The notes under the pieces were generated by a model that worked only from the letters and a program-made list of their open reading frames with translations, did not search any database and was not told the origin of the DNA. Position numbers and translations under genes: made by a program. DNA of 64,000 nucleotides from Gloeomargaritales cyanobacterium VI4D9 (GTDB lineage Bacteria > Cyanobacteriota > Cyanobacteriia > Gloeomargaritales > Gloeomargaritaceae): assembly GCA_927797885.1 (NCBI GenBank), contig OV696605.1, forward strand, positions 2,331,157 through 2,395,156. Reading direction: 5' to 3'. How positions within the stretch are numbered: the first letter of the stretch is position 1; the number at the start of each line of letters is the position of its first letter. Shown here piece by piece: positions 27,633 through 36,630 of the stretch.

Positions 27633-28875
27633 GGGCACCTCTATTTATTCAAAATATGAGAACGAAACACAAAAACAGCATAGCATTGCTCAGTACTTTT
27701 TTGTACTAAGATGACTGGGTTTTATAGATTGCTGTAGATATGATTGAAAAGAGACTTAGTAGGGGGTCAAAACTCACAGATTATCGGCCAGGGACTGCCG
27801 CTCCCAAAACGCATAACGGCGGAAATTATAAGCCAGATTTTTCAACCCAATTGCCGCTTCTACTCTGGTTTTACCAATCAGACGCATGAACTTACCCCCA
27901 AGACACATCACCCACTGACCAAATACGTGTTCCACCTTGGCTCTCACTTTAGATTTGATGCGATTCTTTTCATTTTGCTCTGCGGTTAGGGGCTGATTTC
28001 GGTAGCCTTTTTCATGGATGTGACTGGTAAATCCAATCCTGGCTAACGTCCATTCTAAATCCGTGCTGTGATAGGCACTATCTCCCCAGATTTCCGACCC
28101 ATCAATATCCACCAGTTGACTGAATACTTGTGAGTCATGCACGGAGGCATCCGTGACCACATAATGACGCACAAAACCATATTTTACATCCACACTGATA
28201 TGATTTTTATAGCCAAAATAGCTGACACCATTTTTCTTTACCCAACGGGCATCTCTATCCTTTTGCCGTAAAACCTGGAGTTTTTCCTCCCATTGCTTAG
28301 GAATTTTCCCTTCCTTTACTTCTTGATTTTCTTGCCGAGTATTTCGTTGGACTGGCACGGGAATGAGAGTGGCATCCACAATCTGACCAACTTCGACAAT
28401 ATATCCTTTTTCTCTCAGGTAATTATCAAAGTGAGCAAATACTTCTTTGACTAGATCGTGCTTGGCGAGATTATCCCGAAATAGCCAGACCGTTTTGGCA
28501 TCAGGGATAGCGTCTTCGATACCCAATCCTAGGAATTCCATGAACGAGATACGGTCATTCACTTGAAACTCGAGTTCATCGTCACTAAGGGCATACATTT
28601 GTTGGAGAATCAACAATTTAAACATCACAATGACGTCGGTGGGTTTTCGACCCGCATTACTCTTTCTTTCCTTGTCATATATGGTTTCTAATATGGGTCG
28701 GAAATCTTCCCAGTTAATATTTTCATTGAGCCACTTCAGCATGGGCTTTTTCTGATTGAGTTTTTCCCGCCGCTCTTGCTCATCCCAAAATCCTTTTTGA
28801 CCCATTTTCCCTCTCCACGTCGTTAATACTAATTATCTCACAAATCCCTCCCAAAATCAATTAATAGAGGTGCCC
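27633..28875 (-). mobile_element. Complete IS5-family insertion sequence
   Basis: A 1243-bp element with inverted ends GGGCACCTCTATTTATTC (left) and GGGCACCTCTATTAATTG (right, inverted), flanked by the direct repeat TAAA at 27629-27632 and 28876-28879, the 4-bp duplication typical of IS5. It holds one intact transposase on the minus strand, so it is probably a recent and possibly active insertion. The region to its right begins with a truncated family 2 miniature element. Confidence 0.9.
27774..28805 (-). CDS. IS5-family DDE transposase
   Basis: A 343-residue transposase. The N-terminal part (AGRKPTDVIVMFKLLILQQM, YALSDDELEFQVNDRISFME, FLGLGIEDAIPDAKTVWLFR) is the IS5-type DUF772 domain. The DDE core shows VDATLIPVP (first Asp), VTDASVHDSQVF with WGDSAYHS (second Asp) and the KSKVRAKVEHVFGQW Glu. 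It is full length with no frameshift. It inserts the surrounding IS. Confidence 0.95.
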   Translation of the reverse strand: MGQKGFWDEQERREKLNQKKPMLKWLNENINWEDFRPILETIYDKERKSNAGRKPTDVIVMFKLLILQQMYALSDDELEFQVNDRISFMEFLGLGIEDAIPDAKTVWLFRDNLAKHDLVKEVFAHFDNYLREKGYIVEVGQIVDATLIPVPVQRNTRQENQEVKEGKIPKQWEEKLQVLRQKDRDARWVKKNGVSYFGYKNHISVDVKYGFVRHYVVTDASVHDSQVFSQLVDIDGSEIWGDSAYHSTDLEWTLARIGFTSHIHEKGYRNQPLTAEQNEKNRIKSKVRAKVEHVFGQWVMCLGGKFMRLIGKTRVEAAIGLKNLAYNFRRYAFWERQSLADNL

Positions 28876-28889
28876 TAAATTGTGAGTAG

Positions 28890-28981
28890 AAATTTTATAT
28901 TGAGAAAGCCAGGGGTCGCAGGGCAATGCTCGGTTCTGGTTCTGCGGAATTTTTGTTTGTTAATCAAGTAGGATTGCTATA
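28890..28981 (+). repeat. Family 2 miniature element, left end truncated
   Basis: From about 28902 the sequence AAGCCAGGGGTCGCAGGGCA and GGTTCTGCGGAATTTTTGTT follows the family core and ends with the intact right terminal repeat TCAAGTAGGATTGCTATA at 28981. Its left end is replaced by sequence next to the IS5 element. Confidence 0.7.
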
Positions 28982-29038
28982 TTTTTGTACAATAGGAATT
29001 AAAGTGCCAAATCTATTATTTCAGGTCAAAGTCTCCCG

Positions 29039-29659
29039 ATGAAACCACTTAAAACAGAAATTCAACGGCTTACCTTTGCCGAGTTTATCGAATGGAAACC
29101 CGAGGGCAGTCACTACGAATTGTATGATGGAGTACCCATTGAGATGCCTCAACCCTTAGGTCAACATGAGGATATTGCCAGCTTCCTCGCTGAGCAGGTG
29201 ACGGCTGAGTATCTGCGTTTGAACTTGCCCTATCGAATACCCAAACACGCTTTAGTTAAAAAGCCGGATGCAGAATCTGCCTATTTGCCTGATGTTTTAG
29301 TATTAAATCGTCCCAATTTAATCCATGAGCCGCTCTGGGCAAAAGCCTCCACCGTGACCTTGGGAGCGTCTATTCCCTTAATCATTGAAGTGGTGAGTAG
29401 TAATTGGCGGGTTGATTATCTAACGAAAGTGAAAGACTACGAGGAGATGGGGATTCGGGAATACTGGTTGGTGGATTATTTGGGGTTGGGGGGACGGCGT
29501 TTCCTGGGGAATCCGAAGCAACCAACGATCTTTATTCACGAATTTATTGATGGTGAATATCAAGTGAATGCGTTTCGGGAACAGGAGCGGCTGATTTCTC
29601 CCACCTTTCCCGAACTTGTGCTGACAGTGGCGCAGGTTTTTCAGGCAGGCTCCGGTTAA
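29039..29659 (+). CDS. Uma2 (DUF820) family putative nuclease
   Basis: A 206-residue Uma2 protein: LTFAEFIEWKPEGSHYELYD, GQHEDIASFLAEQV, AYLPDVLVLNRPNL, LIIEVVSSNWRVDYLTKVKDYEEMG and REYWLVDY. The spaced E...D...EVxS...K...Y pattern is a PD-(D/E)XK nuclease core. These proteins are strongly expanded in cyanobacteria; their role is unproven. It lies 24 bp upstream of sfsA. Confidence 0.9.
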   Translation: MKPLKTEIQRLTFAEFIEWKPEGSHYELYDGVPIEMPQPLGQHEDIASFLAEQVTAEYLRLNLPYRIPKHALVKKPDAESAYLPDVLVLNRPNLIHEPLWAKASTVTLGASIPLIIEVVSSNWRVDYLTKVKDYEEMGIREYWLVDYLGLGGRRFLGNPKQPTIFIHEFIDGEYQVNAFREQERLISPTFPELVLTVAQVFQAGSG

Positions 29660-29682
29660 ATTGCCCCGCTTTTTTAGGAATA

Positions 29683-30408
29683 ATGTTATCCCCGATGCTC
29701 CTCTACACCTACCCGCCCCTGTACCCAGGCACATTACAAAAACGGTACAAACGCTTTTTCGCAGATATTCTTTTGGACACGGGGGAGGTGGTCACTGCCC
29801 ATTGTGCGAATACGGGCCCCATGACGGGGGTGGCGGTTCCGGGTCGCCCGGTGCAGGTGTCCCATCACCCCGACCCCAAGCGTAAATTAGCCTACACCTG
29901 GGAATTGATCCATCTGGAGGACACGACCCCCACCTGGGTGAATATCAATACCAGCCGCCCCAACCCGGTACTGCGGGAATTATTAACGGTTCACGGTTTA
30001 CCCGAAGTGCAGGATTACCACCAGGTCAACCCGGAAGTCCCCTATGGAACCGAGGGGAGCCGGATTGATTTTTGTTTGACCGGGGGGGCACGACCGATTT
30101 ATATCGAGGTGAAAAATACCACTTGGGTGCAGGGGAATTTAGCTCTTTTTCCCGATACGGTCACGGTGCGGGGGCAAAAACACCTGCGGGAATTGATGCG
30201 TTTGGTGCCGGAGTCCCGGGCGGTGATTGTCTATTTTATTGGGCGGGAAGACTGTACCCACTTTGCCCCTGGGGATGCGGCGGACCCGGCGTATGGCAGG
30301 TTGTTGCGCCAAGCGGTTCAGGCGGGGGTGGAGGTGTTGCCCTGTCAGTTTCAGGTGAACCCCACTGGGATTAGCTATGCGGGGCGGTTGCCGCTGGTTT
30401 TGGATTGA
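29683..30408 (+). CDS. sfsA: SfsA family DNA/RNA nuclease
   Basis: A 241-residue SfsA. It shows PLYPGTLQKRYKRFFADILL, VTAHCANTGPMTGV, RKLAYTWELI, GTEGSRIDFCLTG, IYIEVKNTTW and FPDTVTVRGQKHL, all hallmark motifs. The D...EVK of SRIDF and IYIEVKN is the nuclease catalytic core. First described as a sugar fermentation stimulation protein, it is now viewed as a nuclease. A second ATG (MLLYTYPPL) five codons in is an equally good start. Confidence 0.93.
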   Translation: MLSPMLLYTYPPLYPGTLQKRYKRFFADILLDTGEVVTAHCANTGPMTGVAVPGRPVQVSHHPDPKRKLAYTWELIHLEDTTPTWVNINTSRPNPVLRELLTVHGLPEVQDYHQVNPEVPYGTEGSRIDFCLTGGARPIYIEVKNTTWVQGNLALFPDTVTVRGQKHLRELMRLVPESRAVIVYFIGREDCTHFAPGDAADPAYGRLLRQAVQAGVEVLPCQFQVNPTGISYAGRLPLVLD

Positions 30409-30515
30409 AATCGGCGAGATGGCACCATGATTTGGGTACAATAGTTGTGAAACTTAGACAAGTTTCCCTGGGGCACTGAGCTACAATGACGTTGAAATTT
30501 GGGAGGTGATTACAG

Positions 30516-30707
30516 GTCAAAGTTCGTGATGTACTCAAACGATTAGAAGCCGATGGTTGGTATCAAATTAGAATGCGTGGTAGCCATCGTATCTTTGCCC
30601 ATGACATCAAGGCAGGAATTGTCATTGTTCCCGGCAAACCTGGAGATGATATTCCCAAAGGAACATTAGCGTCAATTTGGAAACAAGCCCAATTAGAGGA
30701 TAGATGA
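30516..30707 (+). CDS. hicA: HicA toxin, start codon not standard (possibly broken)
   Basis: A 63-codon frame reads VKVRDVLKRLEADGWYQIRM, RGSHRIFAHDIKAGIV and IVPGKPGDDIPKGTLASIWK, a clear HicA mRNA interferase with its GSH histidine. Where the usual MKVRD start is expected the codon is GTC, and an in-frame TGA lies two codons upstream; the next ATG (30567) would remove 17 residues. A GGGAGG site at 30501-30506 is correctly placed for a start near 30516. The ATG or GTG has probably mutated, which would silence the toxin, or an unusual start is used. hicB follows after 9 bp. Confidence 0.8.
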   Translation, partial: VKVRDVLKRLEADGWYQIRMRGSHRIFAHDIKAGIVIVPGKPGDDIPKGTLASIWKQAQLEDR

Positions 30708-30716
30708 AGATAGATT

Positions 30717-30932
30717 ATGAAACACTATGCGGTCATTTATGAAAAAGGCGAAACCAACTGGGGCGCAATGGTTCCCGACTTACCTGGTTGTGTGAGTATT
30801 GGCGATACTTTTGAAGAAGTTCAAGAAAATATCAAGGAGGCAATTCAACTTTACCTGGAAGTTTTGCAAGAACGCAGAGAAGTTATTCCAGAACCGGTAA
30901 CCAAAGTTGGATTGGTTGCAGTTGCGGTTTAA
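30717..30932 (+). CDS. hicB: HicB antitoxin
   Basis: A 71-residue HicB: MKHYAVIYEKGETNWGAMVP, DLPGCVSIGDTFEEVQENIK and EAIQLYLEVLQERREVIPEP, the partial RNase H-like fold that masks HicA. It is complete, without the extra C-terminal DNA-binding domain found in longer HicBs. Located 9 bp after hicA in the same orientation, the canonical hicAB order. Confidence 0.93.
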   Translation: MKHYAVIYEKGETNWGAMVPDLPGCVSIGDTFEEVQENIKEAIQLYLEVLQERREVIPEPVTKVGLVAVAV

Positions 30933-30954
30933 GTTTCTGGAAATAAAGGACACC

Positions 30955-31026
30955 TTCAGATTGTAGGGGCACCCCCCGCCCTTGGTTTTGGGGAATTTTT
31001 GTCCATTAATCAAGTAGGATTGCTAT
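30955..31026 (+). repeat. Family 2 miniature element, partial
   Basis: GTAGGGGCACCCCCCGCCC and GGTTTTGGGGAATTTTTGTC match the core, and TCAAGTAGGATTGCTATA (ending 31026) is the intact right terminal repeat. The left terminal repeat is missing. It follows hicB. Confidence 0.7.
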
Positions 31027-31166
31027 AGCATTATAAAGTTGAAACCCTCTGTATCTTTACTCATAACCAATGCGATGCTTGGCCGCTCAAAATCCCATGG
31101 GGGATGAACCCAAGCAGGCCAGTTCAAAGTCTCTGCTACCGCTACACGTCAGCCTTCTGCCCACAA

Positions 31167-31757
31167 TTAACTGTGCCAGCTACCGCTACTGATTCGCTCC
31201 GCCACCATCTTGCGGGTTTCTGGGTCAAGGTTGGCCTTGCTCAATTCCAGGATGTCAATAATGGCATTTTCCAAATTTACCCCACAGAATTTGGCCTGTC
31301 GGAGCTGGGCTTCGGTTAAATCTGCACCATTGAAATTGGTGCGATAGAGGTTGGCCTGCCGCAGGTCGGCTTGGCGGAGATTGGCCTGAAATAGGGTAGT
31401 GCGGCTGAGGTTGGCTTCCACCAGACTGGCGCGTACCAGGGCGGCACGACTGAGGTTGGTGCGAACCAGCACAGAACCGTACACCAGACGACCCGTTTCC
31501 TGGTCGGGGAGGATGACGCTCCCGAGATATGCTCCGTCGAGGTTGGCATCGGTAAGGTTCACCTCGTAGAGGTTGGCGCCGCTCAGGTTAGTGTAGCTGA
31601 GATTGGCACCGCTCAGATTGGCTCCCGTCAGGTTCACCCGGCTCAGGTTCAAGCCCTGCAGATTGATGCCGCTGAAATCCCTTTGCCCCTGTTGGTAGGC
31701 TTCCAGTAGCCGATTCAGATTCGACTCAAAAGTAAGGATTTGTTCAGGCAGAGCCAT
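31167..31757 (-). CDS. Pentapeptide repeat protein
   Basis: A 196-residue protein made mostly of A(N/D)LxG pentapeptides from about residue 28 to 170 (LQGLNLSRVNLTGANLSGAN, then YLGSVIL... and TNLSRAALVRASLVEANLSR). These fold as a right-handed quadrilateral beta-helix. Cyanobacteria carry many; functions are mostly unknown. A short alpha-helical N-terminal segment (MALPEQILTFESNLNRLLEA) precedes the repeats. No signal peptide is evident, so a cytoplasmic location is likely. Confidence 0.9.
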   Translation of the reverse strand: MALPEQILTFESNLNRLLEAYQQGQRDFSGINLQGLNLSRVNLTGANLSGANLSYTNLSGANLYEVNLTDANLDGAYLGSVILPDQETGRLVYGSVLVRTNLSRAALVRASLVEANLSRTTLFQANLRQADLRQANLYRTNFNGADLTEAQLRQAKFCGVNLENAIIDILELSKANLDPETRKMVAERISSGSWHS

Positions 31758-32107
31758 GCGGATTGGGGCAAAGATAGGAAACGCAGGAAATGGACGAACA
31801 CGTTACTGTAGAGGGCAACATGGGGTGTAGATTTCTTTATTATAATAACTCAGTAGTGTTGAACCCTGCAACAAAAGTTCATAAATTCGAGCCAGGCAAA
31901 ACACTTAATGAGAAAATTTTTTGTTATAAATGAGAATCTAGCCCCTAAATGACAATGTTTTGTATCATCAGGTTAGATGCACATTTTGGCACAAACCCTC
32001 AAAATCTTAAGATTCAACACTTCTGATAATAACTATTTTCACCCCCTCAGGCAATTGGCTCGTTCCGGGGTGAGGCTGACTCCCCATCTGGAGCTTCTGG
32101 GGTGCTC
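31758..32107. other. Non-coding stretch upstream of the pentapeptide gene
   Basis: About 350 bp with no convincing gene. It holds the promoter region of the pentapeptide gene on the left and ends in the decayed 3' boundary of a transposase pseudogene on the right. A plus-strand frame from 31977 overlaps the pseudogene and has no family resemblance. Confidence 0.5.
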
Positions 32108-32824
32108 CAGACTCTTGCACCGCTCCATCCAAGCAGGCGACCGCTCAATCACCCACCTGGCTGTCACAGGCACAAAGCCTGATTTCTTTTGACGGCTTCG
32201 TTGACAATTCAAAGCGGATTTTGGTCATAATTTGTGGATAAATCTGCTCCAATTTTTTGATTAAAAAGTTAATATGATACCCCCGGTCTAACAAAATCGT
32301 AATTTTGGGAATCGTCACCGGCTTAGCCCTGAAATAATCCCTATTTAGGGTCAACATTTCCACTAATCCCACATCATCCGGTACATTGGCAGGCGTACCA
32401 TGAGTGAAAAAAGGAAACCCAAGGGTATCGACAGCCAGATGTCGCTTGATACCATTTGTGGCTTTGTAAAAACAATATCCTTGAGAATCAATACTCGCAT
32501 TACAAGTATTTTTTACCGCTTGGGAGTCAATGATGATTAGGGTTGTCCATGGGGATTTTTTTTACCTGTTCTCGTACCTGTTGGTGCCATCTGTGCATCA
32601 ACTCGGTCAATACGGCAGCGGCTCGCCATTGTTTATCGTGCCAGTAAACGGTTGCATAAGGGGGTAAGTCTCTAGGTAGGTCGCACCAATTACAACCATT
32701 GTTGATACAAGATGCCATTCGTGATTTGCCTATTTGTCCATTTGGGGGGACAAGTTTTTTTCTTCTTAGGTAGTAATTCAACAATCTCCCATTCTGCATC
32801 ACTAAGGTCGCTGGAATACGCCAT
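32108..32824 (-). pseudogene. IS5-type transposase, multiply frameshifted remnant
   Basis: From the ATG at 32824 the minus strand reads MAYSSDLSDAEWEIVEL; after a frameshift LVPPNGQIGKSRMASC, CNWCDLPRDLPPYATVYWH, KQWRAAAVLTELMHR; after another, IIIDSQAVKNTCNAS, YCFYKATNGIKRHLAVDTLG; ILLDRGYHINFLIKKLEQIY, IMTKIRFELSTKPSK; and in a third frame KSGFVPVTARWVIERSPAWM up to about 32108. This is the common cyanobacterial IS5-group transposase, truncated before its C-terminus and missing a stretch after STKPSK. It is not related closely to the intact IS at 27633. Confidence 0.88.
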
Positions 32825-33004
32825 ACTATAGCTAGGTAGGTTAAGGTTGTCGCCTTAAGATTCATGGCTACGCCACGCAAGCTATGGGAAACCAATGTGG
32901 GGCTACGCCCAGCGACCCATATCATGTCAACCTTTGTATGCTTAGCTATATCTCCACTGAGTCCATGCAATTTCTCTATCTTCTATAAGATGTCAAATGG
33001 GTTC

Positions 33005-33118
33005 TATAACAATCCTAAATGGGAATAGAAGTCGCAGGGGCACTGCCCTCGTACTGGGTTCTGGGGAATTTCGGTATGCCTACGACACGCAGGCTAACGT
33101 TGATCAAGGATTGCTACA
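33005..33118 (+). repeat. Family 2 miniature element, diverged full copy
   Basis: Begins TATAACAATCCTAAATGGGA and ends AAGGATTGCTACA, with the core CGCAGGGGCACTGCCCTCGT and the module TATGCCTACGACACGCAGGC. Roughly 85 percent like the copies at 15175 and 44527 by eye. Confidence 0.8.
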
Positions 33119-33205
33119 TGGGGTTTCCCTTATGCTTCACGTACCTATATAGCCAAGATTTTGATATACCTGTAGTCCGAGATATGGCGGCAATTGAAAC
33201 TCGTT

Positions 33206-33379
33206 TTAATAACATTTCATCCACGGATTTTTTTGCTCATCAGAAATGTATTTCTTTTGGGCATCTGGGGTAAATTGACGGTGGCAATCATAACAAATAT
33301 ACCGTTTTTTCCCATTGTGAATATGCCCATACTTGACAACGTTCTCTGACTGGCAATAACGGCAAACAATTGAGTTCAT
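33206..33379 (-). pseudogene. IS1-type InsA fragment (zinc finger N-terminus)
   Basis: A 57-codon frame reads MNSIVCRYCQSENVVKYGHI, HNGKKRYICYDCHRQFTPDA and ends WMKCY. The C-x2-C...C-x2-C finger with the KYG...KKRYIC pattern is the N-terminal domain of IS1-family transposases. The catalytic part is absent. It sits between a family 2 repeat and the glycosyltransferase gene. Confidence 0.75.
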
Positions 33380-33425
33380 AATCTCCTCCCGTTCTTCATG
33401 ATGCCCATTGTAACAATTATCATCC

Positions 33426-34301
33426 CTAAGTATTGGTATAAATACCGAACTGCTCTAGGGTCAAGCACTCTACCGCCCCTGCCAATTCACAATTTTTCGG
33501 CAGTTGATACAGGGGCGCACAACCATAAAAAGCCGCCCATAAACTGTACGTACTTGGTGGCCCGATCAAATAATCACACTGCGCTAGGCTGTATAAATCT
33601 TCAATCATGTTCCCGGTGCCAAAATACACCGAAAATCCGGTAAATAATTCTACTTTAGAACGATAATTTTCATCAGAACAAATCAGAAATGCTACCTTTT
33701 TTTGGGGGAGTAAACTGGCCATTTTTTGCATGAGCAAATGCCACTGTTCTAAAGGATAGATATAAGCACCATTTAGTAATAAATGATAGTCTCCTGCCCG
33801 GATATGCAGACCCACTAAAATCTCATATTTTTCTCGTAAAGGTTGTATCAATCGCTCGATATTAGTTTGATATTTGGGCAAAGGGGTAAAGTATTCTCGT
33901 ACCACTTGTTCATGTTTTCGCATACTTTGACTCGCCCGCACAAACCACCCCTGGATCAGCACAATTTTGGTTTCCGGCTGAACAACTTCCTCCAACATCA
34001 CACAGCCACTATTGATTGGTTCATGCCCCGAAATAATCTGCCAACCGGGGGGCGGTGATGGCAGGCGGTTTAACCATCTGCGAGCATAGTTCCAGGGCAG
34101 GGGTACATAGCTCAATAGGTCTTTGCGCGCCGGGAAACGGACGAGGTAGGGGTTCATCACGGTGCCGGTGAAATGGGCGGCATATTCCCCAAAGGCTAAA
34201 TCTACTACGGGTCGCCCGGTTTCTTGCCCGTAGGCAATCAAATGGCTGAGTAAGGCTAGACGGTTACACAGTTGCCCATAACGGCAGGTGGAAATGAGCA
34301 T
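33426..34301 (-). CDS. Glycosyltransferase, fucosyltransferase GT11-like
   Basis: A 291-residue protein. It starts LISTCRYGQLCNRLALLSHL, a nucleotide-sugar binding glycine/asparagine loop (G-x-x-x-N-R-L), and has GLHIRAGDYHLLLNG (the HxRxGDY motif of alpha-1,2 and alpha-1,6 fucosyltransferases) and CDYLIGPPSTYSLWAAFY near the C-terminus (the SSFSWW-like motif). It probably adds fucose or a similar sugar to a surface glycan. No signal peptide or membrane helix. It starts directly after pgi on the same strand with no gap, so the two are likely co-transcribed. Confidence 0.75.
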   Translation of the reverse strand: MLISTCRYGQLCNRLALLSHLIAYGQETGRPVVDLAFGEYAAHFTGTVMNPYLVRFPARKDLLSYVPLPWNYARRWLNRLPSPPPGWQIISGHEPINSGCVMLEEVVQPETKIVLIQGWFVRASQSMRKHEQVVREYFTPLPKYQTNIERLIQPLREKYEILVGLHIRAGDYHLLLNGAYIYPLEQWHLLMQKMASLLPQKKVAFLICSDENYRSKVELFTGFSVYFGTGNMIEDLYSLAQCDYLIGPPSTYSLWAAFYGCAPLYQLPKNCELAGAVECLTLEQFGIYTNT

Positions 34302-35894
34302 TTATGAACCCCTAGGACGAATGAGCAAGGCGGTCAGCTTGTCCCGCTCCCCGATAAATTCCACCCCCCGCTGGTTGGCTTCCAGGTGGCGCAAAATTTT
34401 GTAAATCGTTTCCACTTCCGCCGGTGCCTGTACCTGTTGCGCTATTTCTTCTAAAGTTAACCCATGAGGATGCTCCCGTAACGTTTTCAACAATTGGCGT
34501 TGCAGTTGCAAGATCGCACTGGCGGCTTTTTTCCCCGCTTCGACCCCCGGCTGATGGTAGGCGTTGATATTAATTAACGAAGCGTACAAACCCACCGCCC
34601 GTTCGTACAAAGCAATCAAGGCGGCAACGGTTTTGGGGGTGACTTCCCGGAGGGTGATGGTAATGGATTCCCGTCCGTTTTCGTATAAAGCCTGCCGGGT
34701 GCCCTGCAAAAAGCCGGAGAGGTAATCCCCGGTGGTGATCCCCGGTTCGATTTCCCAATCCCCACTGTCTCGATCCTTCAGCACTTCAATAAAGGTGGCA
34801 AAAAAGTTATTCAACCCCTCCCGCAACTGTTGCACATAGGCGTGTTGGTCGGTGGAACCCTTGTTGCCATAGACGGCAATGCCCTGATTCACCACGTTGC
34901 CATCCAAATCCTTTTCTTTGCCCAGGGATTCCATCACCAACTGTTGCAGATAACGGCTGAGTAAACCCAGGCTGTCTTTGTAGGGCAGGATCACCATGTC
35001 TTTGCGCCCCTGTCCCTGCCCCGCCGCATACCAAGCCAGGGCGAGGAGTGCCGCCGGGTTTTGCCGCACATCAGCAATGCGGGTCGCCTGATCCATTTCC
35101 CGTGCCCCCCGCAGTAACTCCCGGATGGGAATCCCCTGCAAAGCCGCCGGTACCAAGCCCACCGTCGCCAATTCCGAGGTGCGCCCCCCCACCCAGTCAA
35201 ACATGGGAAAACGCGCCAGCCACCGCTCCTGTTGGGCGGTTTGATCCAACTCACTGCCGGGCATGGTCACCGCCACCGCCTGGGGCGCAAACAGCCAGTC
35301 CCGCTGGCGAAAGACTCGCTGTAATTCCCACATCCCGTTGCGGGGTTCGGGGGTGCCGCCGGATTTGGACGTGACCAAAATTAAACTGGTGCGTAAACGG
35401 TCGCCCAGGGCTTCCACGAGTCGGTCCATCCCCGCCGGGTCGGTATTGTCAATAAAATGAATCGCCAGGGGCGGATGCACCGGAGCCACCGCCTGCGCCA
35501 CAAACTGAGGACCAAGGGCTGAGCCACCAATGCCCACAGAAACCACATCCGTAAAGGGTTCCCCGTTCCCCGCCCGGATTTCTCCCCGATGCACCTGCTG
35601 GGCGAACTGCTCCACCCGGTCAATGGACTCCCGAATGTCCCGCTGAATTTCCGGGGTGGGGGCTAAATCCGGGTCCCGCAACCAATAATGCCCCACCATG
35701 CGTTGCTCGTCCGGGTTGGCGATGCTACCACTTTCTAAAGCCGCCATATCCTGAAACGCCCGCACAAATCGGGGCTGGAGTTCTTGATATAGTTCCTGCG
35801 TCAAACTGTCAACCCGGCTCACGTCCAGATACAGTTCTAAGCCGCTGTGGTAATACAACCAGTCCTGATACCGTTGCCAGAGCGTCGGTGCCAT
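34302..35894 (-). CDS. pgi: Glucose-6-phosphate isomerase
   Basis: A 530-residue phosphoglucose isomerase. The start [20 protein letters not shown] at 35894 matches the cyanobacterial type. Visible motifs are [18 protein letters not shown] (phosphate loop), [35 protein letters not shown] and [14 protein letters not shown] (catalytic His/Lys region). It interconverts glucose-6-P and fructose-6-P for glycogen synthesis, glycolysis and the oxidative pentose phosphate route. An alternative ATG at 35939 would almost overlap the larB stop. Likely operon order: methyltransferase, larB, pgi, glycosyltransferase. Confidence 0.95.
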   Translation of the reverse strand: MAPTLWQRYQDWLYYHSGLELYLDVSRVDSLTQELYQELQPRFVRAFQDMAALESGSIANPDEQRMVGHYWLRDPDLAPTPEIQRDIRESIDRVEQFAQQVHRGEIRAGNGEPFTDVVSVGIGGSALGPQFVAQAVAPVHPPLAIHFIDNTDPAGMDRLVEALGDRLRTSLILVTSKSGGTPEPRNGMWELQRVFRQRDWLFAPQAVAVTMPGSELDQTAQQERWLARFPMFDWVGGRTSELATVGLVPAALQGIPIRELLRGAREMDQATRIADVRQNPAALLALAWYAAGQGQGRKDMVILPYKDSLGLLSRYLQQLVMESLGKEKDLDGNVVNQGIAVYGNKGSTDQHAYVQQLREGLNNFFATFIEVLKDRDSGDWEIEPGITTGDYLSGFLQGTRQALYENGRESITITLREVTPKTVAALIALYERAVGLYASLININAYHQPGVEAGKKAASAILQLQRQLLKTLREHPHGLTLEEIAQQVQAPAEVETIYKILRHLEANQRGVEFIGERDKLTALLIRPRGS

Positions 35895-35940
35895 GTTCCG
35901 TCCCCCAAGTAATTCAGCAAGCAACCCAGGCGGCTTCATC

Positions 35941-36630
35941 TTAACATCCCTCCCCCCGCCGAGCCAGCAAACGCAGAATTTTCCCCGCCAGCACCGCCGC
36001 CCCAAACCCATTGTCAATGTTCACCACCGCCAGCCCCGGCGCACAGCTATTCAGCATGGTTAATAAAGGTGCCAATCCCTGCCACTGCGCTCCGTAGCCA
36101 ATACTGGTGGGCACCCCAATCACCGGCACAGCGCTCAACCCCGCCACCACTGAAGGCAAGGCTCCTTCCATCCCCGCCACCACGATCAGCACATCGCAGG
36201 GCTGTATCTCCGCCCACCGCTGGAGCAACCGCTGAATCCCCGCCACCCCCACATCCCGAAAGGACTGGCTTTGAAACCCCAGATAGTGCAGGGTCACGAC
36301 GGCTTCCTGCGCCACCTTCTGATCCGCCGTCCCCGCCGTAATCACCCCCACCAACCCCGGATGGCGTACCGTTGGGGTGCCCAACACCAGGGTTTCCCCC
36401 AGGGGGTCATAAGCCAGATCACGACTATTCAACTGACCTTCGATAACCTGCGCCACTGCTGGGCTGATCCGGGTTGCCATCGCCAGACCATTGCGTTCAT
36501 ACATTTGCTGTAAAATTATAGCAATTTGTTCTGGCGTTTTTCCCAACCCCCACACCACTTCGGGAATGCCGGTGCGGGCAGTACGTTCCCAGTCCAAATG
36601 GGCAAAATCCCCCAGATTAGACGGGTACAT
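35941..36630 (-). CDS. larB: LarB, pyridinium biscarboxylate synthase (nickel pincer cofactor)
   Basis: A 229-residue LarB. The start ATG at 36630 gives [20 protein letters not shown], then [16 protein letters not shown] as in the family. The PurE-like C-terminal domain shows [50 protein letters not shown] and [20 protein letters not shown]. LarB carboxylates and hydrolyses nicotinic acid adenine dinucleotide in the first step of the NPN cofactor; cyanobacteria often have larB without lactate racemase. It overlaps the methyltransferase end by 14 bp. Confidence 0.9.
   Translation of the reverse strand: MYPSNLGDFAHLDWERTARTGIPEVVWGLGKTPEQIAIILQQMYERNGLAMATRISPAVAQVIEGQLNSRDLAYDPLGETLVLGTPTVRHPGLVGVITAGTADQKVAQEAVVTLHYLGFQSQSFRDVGVAGIQRLLQRWAEIQPCDVLIVVAGMEGALPSVVAGLSAVPVIGVPTSIGYGAQWQGLAPLLTMLNSCAPGLAVVNIDNGFGAAVLAGKILRLLARRGEGC

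Noticed and set aside
27399-27659. Plus-strand frame of 86 codons
   Set aside because: Low-complexity start, no family resemblance, and the minus strand carries a better small gene with promoter; its end enters the IS5 terminal repeat.
31977-32192. Plus-strand frame of 71 codons
   Set aside because: It overlaps the decayed transposase, whose minus-strand residues are recognisable.
32870-32970. N-terminal extension of the minus-strand transposase frame beyond 32824
   Set aside because: The family start MAYSSDLSDAEWE lies at 32824 in another frame; the extension runs into dispersed-repeat DNA.
33398-33643. Plus-strand frame of 81 codons
   Set aside because: Antisense to the end of the glycosyltransferase gene, no recognisable motif.
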